Shown piece after piece: positions 40,461-49,034 of a stretch of DNA of 64,000 bases (its first letter is position 1; each line of letters starts with the position of its first letter). This DNA is from Bog-756 sp050014755 (GTDB lineage Bacteria > Actinomycetota > Acidimicrobiia > Acidimicrobiales > RAAP-2), in the NCBI GenBank assembly GCA_050014755.1, contig JBEKCS010000012.1:1-64000 (forward strand), given 5' to 3'. The position numbers and the translations under genes are program-made. The notes under the pieces were generated by a model. It was not told where the DNA came from, ran no database searches, and saw only the letters and a program-made list of their open reading frames with translations.

Positions 40461-42017
40461 ATGGATCACACGATGACCCAACGGCTCGAGGACCTCGAGG
40501 AGCGCAGGGAGCTCGCCCGCCACGCGGGCTCGGCCCGTGCGGTCGAGAAGCACCATGCCAGGGGCAAGATGACGGCCCGGGAGCGCATCGACTACCTCCT
40601 CGACGACGACTCGTTCCAGGAGCTCGACATGCTGGCCCGCCACCGGGCCCACGGGATGGGACTCGAGGAGAACCGCCCGTACACCGACGGGGTCATCACC
40701 GGCTTCGGCACCATCGACGGCCGCCGGGTCTGCGTGTTCAGCCAGGACTTCACCGTCTTCGGAGGAGCGCTGGGCGAGGTGTTCGCGGAGAAGATCCACA
40801 AGGTCATGGACCTGGCCCTGTCCATCGGGGTCCCCATGATCGGCCTCAACGACGGCGCCGGTGCCCGCATCCAGGAGGGGGTGGTCTCCCTCCACTCCTA
40901 CGGGGGCATCTTCCATCGCAACGCCCAGGCGTCCGGCGTCATCCCCCAGATCAGTGTCATCCTCGGGCCGTGCGCCGGCGGTGCCGTCTACAGCCCGGCC
41001 ATGACCGACTTCATCTTCATGGTCCAAGAGACGAGCCACATGTTCATCACCGGACCCGACGTGGTGAAGACGGTGACCGGCGAGGACGTGACCCTCGAGG
41101 AGCTCGGCGGCGCCATGAGCCACGCGACGAAGTCGGGGGTGGCCGCGTTCGTCGCCCCCGACGAGAAGTCGTGCCTCGACGACGTCCGCTACCTCCTGAG
41201 CTTCCTCCCCTCCAACAACCTGGAGGAGGCGCCACTCGTGGCCACCGGAGACGACGCCGAGCGGCTGACGCCCGAGCTCTCCGACCTGATGCCGGGATCG
41301 CCCAACCAGCCCTACGACATGAAGAAGGTCATCGAGGCGGTCGTCGACGACGGCGAGTTCTTCGAGGTCAACCACCACTGGGCCATGAACCTGGTGTGCG
41401 GCTTCGCCCGGATCAACGGCCGGTCGGTCGGGATCGTCGGCAATCAGCCCCAGATGCTCGCCGGGGTGCTCAACATCGACGCCTCGGAGAAGGGCGCCCG
41501 GTTCGTGCGTACCTGCGACGCCTTCAACATCCCGCTGATCACCTTCGTCGACGTTCCCGGGTTCATGCCCGGCACCGACCAGGAGTACGGGGGGATCATC
41601 CGCCACGGGGCCAAGCTGCTCTACGCCTACTGCGAATCGACCGTGCCGCGTGTCCAGATCATCACCCGCAAGGCCTACGGCGGCGCCTACGTGGTCATGA
41701 ACTCGAAGTCGATCGGTGCCGACCTGGCCTTCGCCTGGCCGTCGGCCGAGCTCGCCGTCATGGGCCCCGAGGGCGCCGTCGAGATCGTCTACCGGAGGGA
41801 TCTGGCCGAGGCCGCCGATCCGGTGGGTCGTCGCAAGGAGCTGGTCGAGGAGTACACCGAGCGCTACGCCAACCCGTACGCCGCCGCCGAGCGGGGGTAC
41901 GTCGACGATGTCATCGACCCGGCCGAGACCCGACGGATCCTGGTACGCAGCCTCGACCTCCTGGTCTCCAAGCGGGAGGACCTTCCCAAGCGCAAGCACG
42001 GGAACATGCCGCTGTGA
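40461..42017 (+). CDS. pccB: acyl-CoA (propionyl-CoA) carboxylase beta subunit
   Basis: A 518-residue carboxyltransferase subunit. The N-lobe acyl-CoA oxyanion region is GLNDGAGARIQEGV with SYGGIFHRN; the C-lobe biotin side has FVDVPGFMPGTDQEYGGIIRHGAKLLYAY and ITRKAYGGAYVVMNS. The residue pattern after GAVYSPAMTDF and the linked methylmalonyl-CoA enzymes favour propionyl-CoA over acetyl-CoA as substrate. The biotin-carrying alpha subunit is not in the window. It overlaps the epsilon-subunit gene by 4 bases (GTGA). Confidence 0.92.
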   Translation: MDHTMTQRLEDLEERRELARHAGSARAVEKHHARGKMTARERIDYLLDDDSFQELDMLARHRAHGMGLEENRPYTDGVITGFGTIDGRRVCVFSQDFTVFGGALGEVFAEKIHKVMDLALSIGVPMIGLNDGAGARIQEGVVSLHSYGGIFHRNAQASGVIPQISVILGPCAGGAVYSPAMTDFIFMVQETSHMFITGPDVVKTVTGEDVTLEELGGAMSHATKSGVAAFVAPDEKSCLDDVRYLLSFLPSNNLEEAPLVATGDDAERLTPELSDLMPGSPNQPYDMKKVIEAVVDDGEFFEVNHHWAMNLVCGFARINGRSVGIVGNQPQMLAGVLNIDASEKGARFVRTCDAFNIPLITFVDVPGFMPGTDQEYGGIIRHGAKLLYAYCESTVPRVQIITRKAYGGAYVVMNSKSIGADLAFAWPSAELAVMGPEGAVEIVYRRDLAEAADPVGRRKELVEEYTERYANPYAAAERGYVDDVIDPAETRRILVRSLDLLVSKREDLPKRKHGNMPL

Positions 42018-42199
42018 CCGGACGGGAGCCCGTCGACCCCGAGGTGCTGGCCGTGCTGGCCGCCGCCGTCGAGCTCACCTGGCCCCGTCCGGTGGCGGTG
42101 GCCGAGACGGCACCCGGTCCGCCGTCCTGGCGGTTCAGCGGACGGTGGTGGGCCCGTCCGGCGACCACTCGACGCGACCGTCCCTGGACCGGGGGCTGA
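42014..42199 (+). CDS. accE: acyl-CoA carboxylase epsilon subunit
   Basis: A 61-residue protein with an N-terminal helix (PVDPEVLAVLAAAVELTW) and the C-terminal SWRFSGRWWARP typical of the small epsilon subunit found only in actinobacterial acyl-CoA carboxylases, where it stabilises the alpha-beta assembly. The GTGA overlap with pccB fixes the start and implies near-stoichiometric coupling. It is short, so the call rests on context as much as on sequence. Confidence 0.85.
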   Translation: MTGREPVDPEVLAVLAAAVELTWPRPVAVAETAPGPPSWRFSGRWWARPATTRRDRPWTGG

Positions 42200-42262
42200 A
42201 CTGCACCCACCGGCCCAGGGACGCTGTGCCGCTTTCGACGTCGGTACGGCCGTCGCCGAGTC

Positions 42263-42841
42263 CTAGATCTCGGCGTCCTCGGGCGTCCGGCGCATGTGGA
42301 CGAAGCCGAGGATGGTGAAGATCACCATGACGACCGCCAGGGCGAAGCAGGCGATCGACGCGTACAGGGCGATCTGCCCCATCTGCCAGAAGGCGTAGGC
42401 CTCGAGCAGCAGGCCCCGGAGGGTGGTCCCCTGGAACACCGTCTGCACCGTTCCTTCGGCCTTGGTGTACGCCGCCGACCCCTTCGGAAGGGCCATGGCC
42501 GTGGCGCTCAACTGTGCGTAGGACTTGCCGCCACCGATCTCCTGGAGATGCACGGCGATGAAGTGGTCGGCATAGGCCTCGGCCTGCTTGCCCGTCACCA
42601 ACTGCTGGCCGGCGTACTGCGAGATCACCGGGATCATGCTCGGGGTGATCTCGGTTCCCACCTCGGCATGGGCGAATGCAGCCGCGGGCGGGAAGGTGAT
42701 CTGCTGCTCGACCAACTGGTTGTGGACGTTCGAGTTGGCGAAGCTGTATGCCCACAGTCCCAGGCTGCCGGCCACGATCAGGAAGATCGCGATGCCGGCT
42801 CCGGCGGCTGTCAGTATTCCGTCAAATGTCCGTCGTTTCAT
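42263..42841 (-). CDS. conserved two-helix membrane protein
   Basis: A 192-residue protein starting MKRRTFDGILTAAG. TM1 covers about residues 9-35, an extracytoplasmic domain about 36-155 (with ISQYAGQQLVTGKQAEAYAD and FIAVHLQEIGGGKSYAQLS), and TM2 about 156-182; the C-terminus is short and charged. Similar proteins are widespread in actinobacteria without assigned function. The ATG has AAGGAG about 9 nt upstream. Two DosR-like boxes lie 80-120 bp upstream, suggesting control by low oxygen or a related signal. It is convergent with accE. Confidence 0.8.
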   Translation of the reverse strand: MKRRTFDGILTAAGAGIAIFLIVAGSLGLWAYSFANSNVHNQLVEQQITFPPAAAFAHAEVGTEITPSMIPVISQYAGQQLVTGKQAEAYADHFIAVHLQEIGGGKSYAQLSATAMALPKGSAAYTKAEGTVQTVFQGTTLRGLLLEAYAFWQMGQIALYASIACFALAVVMVIFTILGFVHMRRTPEDAEI

Positions 42842-42921
42842 GTTCCGTCATCTCCTTGGTGGTCCCCCGACGTTCGGGTGCTGTCCGCTAGCAACGGTAA
42901 GGCCGGCCCCGTCGGGCCCCT

Positions 42922-42958
42922 AGGGCCGAAGGTCCTACGGGGAGGCCCGAAAGGCCCG
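42922..42958 (-). promoter_or_regulatory. two DosR/DevR-like boxes
   Basis: On the reverse strand AGGACCTTCGGCCCT (42936-42922) and CGGGCCTTTCGGGCC (42958-42944), centres 22 bp apart, about two helical turns, in the 147-bp gap upstream of the membrane-protein gene. Confidence 0.4.
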
Positions 42959-42988
42959 AATCGCCGGCCGCTCCTGCCTGGGTCGCGG

Positions 42989-43840
42989 TCAGGTCGGGTC
43001 GGTGACGAAATCGATGAGACGCTCGACCGCACCGACCAGGGCGGGCTCCAGATCGGCATAGCTGGTCACCGAGGCGAGGATCCGCCTCCACGCGGCCGGC
43101 GGGTCGCCGAAGCCGAGTGCCCGGCAGACGCCGGCCTTCCACTCGGTCCCCATCGGTATGTCCGGCCACGCCCCGATCCCCAGCACCGACGGGCGCACCG
43201 CCTGCCAGACGTCGACGAACGGGGTACCGGTGACGAGGACGTCCGGTCGCCGGATCCGCTCGGCGATCCGCGACTCCTTGCTACCCGGTACCAGGTGGTC
43301 GACCAGCACCCCGAGCCGCCGGGCGGGCCCGGGGCGGAACCCGGCGATGGCCTCGTCGAGGTGGTCGATGCCGTCGAGGCGCTCCACCACCACGCCCTCG
43401 ACCCGCAGGTCGTCCCCCCAGACCCGTTCGACCAGCTCGGCGTCGTGGACGCCCTCCACCCACAGTCGTCCCGCCCGGGCCACCCGCGCCGGCACGCCGG
43501 CGACGGCCACCGAGCCGGACGCGGTCGTCGGTCCCCCGGTCCCCGTCGCCAGTGCACCGGGCACCCGCACCAGGCTGACGGCCCTGCCGTCCACGGCGAA
43601 CGCCCCGGGGGCGAGGCGGAAGACCCGCTCCTGTCCGGTGCGGCCCCGGATCTCGACCCCGCCGCCCTCGATGCGGACCAGGGTGCCCGAGAAGCCGCTG
43701 GCCCGGTGGACGAGCGCCATGCCGACCACCGCGTCGACCCGTGGAAAGACCTTGGCCAGCCTGGTCGCCGGGGGAGCGTCGATCGGCCCGGACAGGATGC
43801 CGGAGGAACGACGCGCGGACGGGTCGGGACGGGTCGGCAC
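42989..43840 (-). CDS. DUF3097 family protein
   Basis: A 283-residue actinobacterial protein. The conserved core is GRLWVEGVHDAELVERVWG, then LRVEGVVVERLDGIDHL, then LGVLVDHLVPGSKESRIAE and HVLVTG-type strands (DVLVTGTPFVDVWQAV). The Glu and Asp residues in these strands resemble a Toprim arrangement, so a nucleic-acid role is conceivable. The N-terminal ~100 residues contain a small beta domain (LVRIEGGGVEIRGRTG). A TAGGTT -10 ends 6 nt before GTG 43840, supporting the start. Confidence 0.85.
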   Translation of the reverse strand: MPTRPDPSARRSSGILSGPIDAPPATRLAKVFPRVDAVVGMALVHRASGFSGTLVRIEGGGVEIRGRTGQERVFRLAPGAFAVDGRAVSLVRVPGALATGTGGPTTASGSVAVAGVPARVARAGRLWVEGVHDAELVERVWGDDLRVEGVVVERLDGIDHLDEAIAGFRPGPARRLGVLVDHLVPGSKESRIAERIRRPDVLVTGTPFVDVWQAVRPSVLGIGAWPDIPMGTEWKAGVCRALGFGDPPAAWRRILASVTSYADLEPALVGAVERLIDFVTDPT

Positions 43841-43846
43841 GCCGGG

Positions 43847-43852
43847 AACCTA
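43847..43852 (-). promoter_or_regulatory. leaderless -10 for the DUF3097 gene
   Basis: TAGGTT on the reverse strand, 6 nt before GTG 43840. Confidence 0.4.
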
Positions 43853-43895
43853 CCCGGTAGGTGGCCCCCGGGGGTGGAGCGGGGCGACAGTGGGG

Positions 43896-44648
43896 TCAGC
43901 TGTCCCGGAGGCGGCCCCCGATGACCGCCCGGAGCCCCACCGGGAGCTCCTCGTCCCCGAAGGCGTCCCGCACCTCAGCCTGCAGCCCGTGGGCGGCGAG
44001 CAGTCCCGGGACCGTCGAGGTGTCGATGAGCACGTTGTCGTGGCGTTCGTCGTCCCGCCGCCACGAGTCGTCGTCGTTGCGGACGAAGGTGGTCATCTCG
44101 CGTACATACCGGTCGGGTGTCGGCATGCTGAACCTGGTGACGATGGCCCAGTCGTCACCCGCCCGCCCGATGCTGTCCTGCCTCGCGCGATGCCGGCCCC
44201 ACTCGAGGTCGCACAGGTCGATGGCGAGGAGGCCACCCGGCCGCACGGCCCGGGCCAGGTGGCCGAGCGCCCGGTGGACGTCATCGATGTCGTCGAGGTA
44301 GTTGAGGGCATGGCCGACACCGACGATTGCGTCCGCCTCGGGCACAGGATCGTCGGGGAGGGACACCCGCACCAGCTCGACACCGGGAACCTCGGCGGCG
44401 GCCAGACGGAGCATCGCCGGGGACGCATCGGTGGCCACCACCCGGTGGCCGGCGGCGACCAGGGAACGGGTCAGCAGCCCGCTGCCGCACCCGATCTCCA
44501 CGACCAGCCCGCGTCGCTCCCGCACCGGTTCCAACAGGGCGAGGATGCCGGGAGCGCACATCGCGGCGTGGAAGGCGAATCCCCGGTGGTGGACGAGCGC
44601 CAGGTCGTCCCGGTAGTAGGGATCCGGGGGAGGGGGCGGTGGGGCCAT
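43896..44648 (-). CDS. class I SAM-dependent methyltransferase
   Basis: A 250-residue methyltransferase. Motif I is LVVEIGCGSGLLTRSL (residues 48-63), then VVATDASPAML with the ribose-binding Asp, ADAIVGVGHALNYL and the post-motif RPGGLLAIDL. A long beta-rich insertion (RFSMPTPDRYVREMTTF) follows, as in many small-molecule methyltransferases. The start ATG is preceded by no strong Shine-Dalgarno. It lies 37 nt behind the mutase gene on the same strand; no functional link to it is evident. Confidence 0.8.
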   Translation of the reverse strand: MAPPPPPPDPYYRDDLALVHHRGFAFHAAMCAPGILALLEPVRERRGLVVEIGCGSGLLTRSLVAAGHRVVATDASPAMLRLAAAEVPGVELVRVSLPDDPVPEADAIVGVGHALNYLDDIDDVHRALGHLARAVRPGGLLAIDLCDLEWGRHRARQDSIGRAGDDWAIVTRFSMPTPDRYVREMTTFVRNDDDSWRRDDERHDNVLIDTSTVPGLLAAHGLQAEVRDAFGDEELPVGLRAVIGGRLRDS

Positions 44649-44685
44649 GACCCAGTGTGCCCCGCGGCCGCGGGTCGGCGCCGCC

Positions 44686-46710
44686 TCAACCCACGGATGC
44701 GGCCCTGTGCTGCTCCACCAGGTCGATCATGTCCTCCATCATCTGGCCCAGTTCGAAGTCCTTCGGCGTGTACACCCGGGCCACGCCCTTGCCCAACAGG
44801 ACGACCTCGTCCTCGGGCGGGATGATCCCGCCCACCACGACCGGTGCGTCGACCCCCGCGGCCCGCAGTCGTTCGACGACCTCGGGCACCAGTTCCATGT
44901 GGCTGCCCGACAGGATGGAGATTCCCACGATGTCGACGTCCTCGTCCCGTGCGGCTGCCGCGATCTCGGCCGGGGACAGTCGGATTCCCTGGTAGACGAC
45001 CTCGAAGCCGGCGTCACGGGCAGCCACCGCGATCTGCTCGGCACCGTTCGAGTGACCGTCCAGCCCGGGCTTGGCCACGAGCAGCCGGGGCGGTCCGCCG
45101 GCCCGCTCGGCCAGTGCCTTCGAGCGGGCGAGCACGGCCCGGAACTCGGCTCCGCGGTGGCCCACCCCCCCGCTGACCCCGGTCGGGGCCCGGTACTCGC
45201 CGAACACCTGACGGAGCGCGTTGGCCCACTCGCCGGTGGTGCCGCCGGCGTGGGCCAGGGCGATGGTGGCCGGCATCACGTTGTCGGTCCCTTCGGCTGC
45301 CCGGCGCAGGTCGTCGAGGGCGCGGGTGACGGCGGCGTTGTCGCGGCCCGCCCGCCAGGCCTCGACGTCGGCCCGCAGCTGGGACTCGACGGCTGGATCG
45401 ACCCGCATGATCGACCCGCCCTCGCCGCCGGCCGAGGCGAGAGGGGACTCGGCGGTCTCGGTGAAGCAGTTGACCCCGACGACCTTGAGCTCCCCCGTCT
45501 CGATGTGGCGGACCCGTTCGGCCTGGCTCCCGACCAGGCGCGACTTGAGCTCGTCGATGGCCTCGAAGGCGCCGCCCAGTGCCAGCACGTCCTCGAGCTC
45601 GGCCCACGACGCCTCGGCCACCTCGGCCGTCTTCTTCTCGACGACGACCGAACCGTCGAAGATGTCGCCGTACTCGAGCAGGTCGGACTCGAATGCCAGG
45701 ACCTGCTGGATCCGCAGCGACCATTGCTGGTCCCACGGCCGGGGGAGGCCCAGGGCCTCGTTCCACGCCGGGAGCTGCAGCGCCCGGGCCCGGGCCTTCT
45801 TGGACAGGGTCACCCCCAGGGCCTCCAGCACGATGCGTTGCACGTTGTTCTCCGGCTGGGCCTCGGTGAGCCCGAGCGAGTTGACCTGGACGCCGTAGCG
45901 CATGCGTCGCAGCTTCGGGTCGGTGACGCCGTAGCGCTCGGCGCACACCCGGTCCCACAGCTCGGTGAACGCCCGCATCTTGCAGGTCTCCTCGACGAAG
46001 CGCACCCCGGCATTGACGAAGAAGGAGATCCGACCGACCACGTCGGGGAACTCGTCGTCGGGGATCTGCCCGGAGTCGCGGACGGCGTCGAGGACGCCGA
46101 TGGCCGTGGCCAGCGCGTAGGCCACTTCCTGGTGCGGCCTGGCGCCGGCCTCCTGCAGGTGGTAGCTGCAGACGTTGATCGGGTTCCACTTGGGGACGTT
46201 GCGCACTGTGTAGGCGATGGTGTCCACGGTGAGGCGCCTGCTCGGGACGGGCGGGAAGATGAACGTCCCCCGGGACAGGTACTCCTTGACGATGTCGTTC
46301 TGGGTGGTGCCCGAGAGGACCCGGGGGTCGACCCCACGGTTCTCGGCGTTGGCGATGTAGAGACCGAGGAGCCAGGCCGCGGTGGCGTTGATGGTCATCG
46401 ACGTGTTCATGGACTCGACGGGGATCTGGTCGAGCAGCTCGGCCATGTGGCCCAGATGGGCGACCGGGACACCGACCTTGCCCACCTCCCCCGAGGCGGC
46501 CGGGTCGTCGGGGTCGTACCCGATCTGGGTGGGCAGGTCGAAGGCGATCGACAGCCCGGTCTGACCCTTGGCCAGGTTGGTCCGGTAGAGCTCGTTCGAG
46601 GCCTTGGCCGTGGAATGCCCCGAGTAGGTCCGCATGACCCAGGGCTTGTCCCGGGTCGGGACGGCCCCTGACGCGCCGTTGGCCTGCACTGGCTGGTCCG
46701 TGTCGCTCAT
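44686..46710 (-). CDS. ecm: ethylmalonyl-CoA mutase (B12-dependent, MeaA type)
   Basis: A 674-residue single-chain acyl-CoA mutase. It opens KPWVMRTYSGHSTAKASNE, then NLAKGQTGLSIAFDLPTQ and MNTSMTINATAAWLL, as in ethylmalonyl-CoA mutases; the shorter length and sequence differ from methylmalonyl-CoA mutase large subunits. The C-terminal cobalamin domain (from about residue 535) has the DGHSNG form of the DxHxxG motif, with His553 as lower B12 ligand, and SGSHMELVPEV. It converts ethylmalonyl-CoA to methylsuccinyl-CoA. Together with ccr and the epimerase nearby it defines the ethylmalonyl-CoA pathway. No MeaB-type GTPase gene is in the window. Confidence 0.88.
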   Translation of the reverse strand: MSDTDQPVQANGASGAVPTRDKPWVMRTYSGHSTAKASNELYRTNLAKGQTGLSIAFDLPTQIGYDPDDPAASGEVGKVGVPVAHLGHMAELLDQIPVESMNTSMTINATAAWLLGLYIANAENRGVDPRVLSGTTQNDIVKEYLSRGTFIFPPVPSRRLTVDTIAYTVRNVPKWNPINVCSYHLQEAGARPHQEVAYALATAIGVLDAVRDSGQIPDDEFPDVVGRISFFVNAGVRFVEETCKMRAFTELWDRVCAERYGVTDPKLRRMRYGVQVNSLGLTEAQPENNVQRIVLEALGVTLSKKARARALQLPAWNEALGLPRPWDQQWSLRIQQVLAFESDLLEYGDIFDGSVVVEKKTAEVAEASWAELEDVLALGGAFEAIDELKSRLVGSQAERVRHIETGELKVVGVNCFTETAESPLASAGGEGGSIMRVDPAVESQLRADVEAWRAGRDNAAVTRALDDLRRAAEGTDNVMPATIALAHAGGTTGEWANALRQVFGEYRAPTGVSGGVGHRGAEFRAVLARSKALAERAGGPPRLLVAKPGLDGHSNGAEQIAVAARDAGFEVVYQGIRLSPAEIAAAARDEDVDIVGISILSGSHMELVPEVVERLRAAGVDAPVVVGGIIPPEDEVVLLGKGVARVYTPKDFELGQMMEDMIDLVEQHRAASVG

Positions 46711-46794
46711 GCCTTCATTGTGGCCCGAACGGGGTGCCGAGCGGTAGGTGGGGCGGGTCGCCCGGCCCCGCCCGGCCGGCGCGCGGTCGTCGTC

Positions 46795-47649
46795 CTACTT
46801 GCGGTAGTCGAGGAACCCCCGGCCGGACTTGCGTCCCAGCTGCTCGGCACTGACCATGCGGCGCAGGAGGGGCATGGCCGCGTAATTCGGGTCCTTGAAC
46901 TCCTCGTACAGGGCGTCGAGGATGGCCAGCGAGGTGTCCAGCCCGACCAGGTCGAGGAGGGCGAACGGTCCCATCGGGAACCCGCATCCGCCCTTCATCG
47001 CCGTGTCGATGTCCTCGACCGACGCCACGCCCTGCTCGCAGAGCCGGATGGCGTTGTTGAGGTACGGGAAGAGCAGCGCGTTGACGATGAACCCGGCCTG
47101 GTCCTTGACCTCGACCGGCGTCTTTCCACAGGCCTCGGCGAACTGGCGGGCGGCGGCGATGGTGTCGTCCGACGCGGTCAACGGACGGACCACCTCGACC
47201 AGCGCCATGACCGGGGCGGGGTTGAAGAAGTGGATGCCGCACACCTTGTCGGGGCGACCGGTCTTCATGGCCATCTCGATGACGGGCAGGGTCGAGGTGT
47301 TGGTCGCCAGGATGGCGTGGTCGTCGGTGATCCGGTCGAGGTCGCTGAACAGCTCCTTCTTGACCGACAGGTCCTCGACCACCGACTCGATCACCAGGTC
47401 GCACCCGGCCAGCGCGTCGAGCTCGGAGGTTCCGGTGACCCGGGACAGCGCCTGGTCACGCTCCTCCTCGGTCTTCTTGCCCTTCTCCACCTGGCGGTTG
47501 AGCGACTTCTCGAGTGCGGCCAGGGTGGCGTCGGCGGTCGACTGGCTCCGCGACCGGAGTACCACCTCGAACCCGCTGACAGCCGCCGTCTCGGCGATGC
47601 CCGAGCCCATGATTCCCGAACCGACGATTCCTACGCGTGCAATTGACAT
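46795..47649 (-). CDS. 3-hydroxybutyryl-CoA dehydrogenase
   Basis: A 284-residue NAD(P)-dependent (S)-3-hydroxyacyl-CoA dehydrogenase. The Rossmann motif is GIVGSGIMGSGIAE (residues 7-20). The catalytic region is STLPVIEMA and GIHFFNPAPVMALVEVV with the catalytic His. The C-terminal dimer domain has GFIVNALLFPYLNNAI and KSGRGFLDY. Length fits the short bacterial Hbd form that acts on acetoacetyl-CoA. A TAGCAT -10 ends 8 nt before ATG 47649, with no Shine-Dalgarno; the longer frame to 47784 runs into the divergent esterase. Confidence 0.9.
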   Translation of the reverse strand: MSIARVGIVGSGIMGSGIAETAAVSGFEVVLRSRSQSTADATLAALEKSLNRQVEKGKKTEEERDQALSRVTGTSELDALAGCDLVIESVVEDLSVKKELFSDLDRITDDHAILATNTSTLPVIEMAMKTGRPDKVCGIHFFNPAPVMALVEVVRPLTASDDTIAAARQFAEACGKTPVEVKDQAGFIVNALLFPYLNNAIRLCEQGVASVEDIDTAMKGGCGFPMGPFALLDLVGLDTSLAILDALYEEFKDPNYAAMPLLRRMVSAEQLGRKSGRGFLDYRK

Positions 47650-47657
47650 AGGAGGGG

Positions 47658-47663
47658 ATGCTA
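47658..47663 (-). promoter_or_regulatory. leaderless -10 for the 3-hydroxybutyryl-CoA dehydrogenase
   Basis: TAGCAT on the reverse strand, 8 nt before ATG 47649. Confidence 0.5.
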
Positions 47664-47734
47664 GCGGTGGCCCGGACAGGTCGCGGAATGCCGCGACGCT
47701 TGCCATCGGCCGGGGGCACCGACACGATGGGGCG

Positions 47735-49003
47735 GTGCCCGACACCACCCCGACCGCCCCTACCACCTCTACCGCCCCCGACACCTCCGAGACGGAGGCC
47801 AGACGTTCCGGTCGATGGGCCGGAGGTGGCTGGCCCGGCGGACCCCGGGGTAGGTACGGGCTACGAGCCGTCTACAACCGCCGGCTCCGGGAGGCCGACG
47901 AGCGGTGGTCACTACCCGGCCGCCTGCTGGCGACCGTGCTGTCCCACCCCGAGACGGTGCTCACCCTCAGCGGTCGGCGGGCACCGGTCGAGCGCGACGG
48001 CCGCGTCCTCAACCGTGGTGTCCAGGCGCTGCTCGAGCTCGTCGCCGTGCTGGACCGGGCGACCAACCGGGGTGGCGGCACCCCCGACCCGGTCGAGACC
48101 CGGGACGTCTTCGCCGCCACCACCCGGATGGTCATGCCGGCGCGGACCGACGTCCACGTGACGGGGCGGACCATCCCCGGATCCGACGGCGGCCCCGACC
48201 TCCCGGTGCGCATCTACCGGCGCTTCGGTGTGGGGATCGGTCGGCCGCAGAGGCGCCCCTCGGCCATCGCCTACTTCCACGGCGGAGGCTGGGTGGTCGG
48301 GAACCTCGACTCTCACGACGCGTCGTGCCGCCTGGTGGCCGCGGTGACCGGGTGCGTGGTGGTCGCGGTCGACTACCGGCTGGCCCCCGAGCACCCGTTC
48401 CCGGCCGCGGTCGAGGACGCGCTGGCCGCCTACGCGTGGGTCCAGCGGAACCACGAGACCCTGGGCACGGCACCGGGCCGGGTCGGGGTCATGGGCGACA
48501 GCGCCGGAGGGAACCTGGCCGCCGTCGTGGCCCAGGAGACCCGCCCCGGGCAGCGGTCGGCCGCCGCCGACGTACCGCCGCCGGTGGCCCAGTGCCTCGT
48601 CTACCCGTCCGTGGACGCCCGGTTCGTGACCGAGTCGTACCGGGTGATGGGGGACGGATTCCTCCTCACCGGCGAGGGAATGGCCGCCTACCGGGCCCAC
48701 TACGTACCCGACCCGGCCGACTGGGAGACGCTGCGGGCGTCACCGATCCTCTGCGAGGACCTGGCCGGGGTCGCCCCGGCCGTGGTGGTGACCGCCGGCT
48801 TCGACCCGTTGCGGGACGAGGGTGACGGTTACGCCCGGGCCCTGGCCGCCGCGGGCGTCGAGGTCGAGCACCGCTGTTACGACGACATGGTCCACGGCTT
48901 CTTCGGCATGGGCGTGGTACCCGACTGCCTGGCGCTGGCCACCGAGGTGTGCGCTGCCATGGGCTCGCTCATGCGACGGGTGGCCGTGTCCGCGGACGCC
49001 TGA
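47735..49003 (+). CDS. HSL-family carboxylesterase (alpha/beta hydrolase)
   Basis: A 422-residue esterase of the hormone-sensitive-lipase family. The oxyanion motif is FHGGGW (His182), the nucleophile elbow GDSAGG (Ser256), and the triad is completed by Asp357 (GFDPLRDEG) and His387 (MVHGFFGM). A basic, Arg-rich N-terminal extension of about 130 residues precedes the catalytic domain. GTG 47735 is chosen as the first start after the divergent gene; the upstream frame is antisense shadow. It probably cleaves short-chain acyl esters; substrate not known. Confidence 0.85.
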   Translation: MPDTTPTAPTTSTAPDTSETEARRSGRWAGGGWPGGPRGRYGLRAVYNRRLREADERWSLPGRLLATVLSHPETVLTLSGRRAPVERDGRVLNRGVQALLELVAVLDRATNRGGGTPDPVETRDVFAATTRMVMPARTDVHVTGRTIPGSDGGPDLPVRIYRRFGVGIGRPQRRPSAIAYFHGGGWVVGNLDSHDASCRLVAAVTGCVVVAVDYRLAPEHPFPAAVEDALAAYAWVQRNHETLGTAPGRVGVMGDSAGGNLAAVVAQETRPGQRSAAADVPPPVAQCLVYPSVDARFVTESYRVMGDGFLLTGEGMAAYRAHYVPDPADWETLRASPILCEDLAGVAPAVVVTAGFDPLRDEGDGYARALAAAGVEVEHRCYDDMVHGFFGMGVVPDCLALATEVCAAMGSLMRRVAVSADA

Positions 49004-49022
49004 GCAGGGCCCGGCCGACCTC

Positions 49023-49028
49023 TACACT
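49023..49028 (+). promoter_or_regulatory. leaderless -10 for the peptidase-S51-like gene
   Basis: TACACT, 6 nt before ATG 49035. Confidence 0.5.
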
Positions 49029-49034
49029 CCGCAC

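Noticed and set aside
38826..41999. A 1057-codon open frame on the reverse strand
   Set aside because: It is antisense to ccr, the epimerase, the GIY-YIG gene and pccB, all of which have clear motifs. Long antisense frames are expected at this GC content, and its translation is low-complexity (Val/Gly/His/Asp-rich) without domains.
44647..46671. A 674-codon forward frame opposite the mutase gene
   Set aside because: It mirrors the mutase codon by codon, and its translation shows no family motif; the reverse-strand product is unmistakable.
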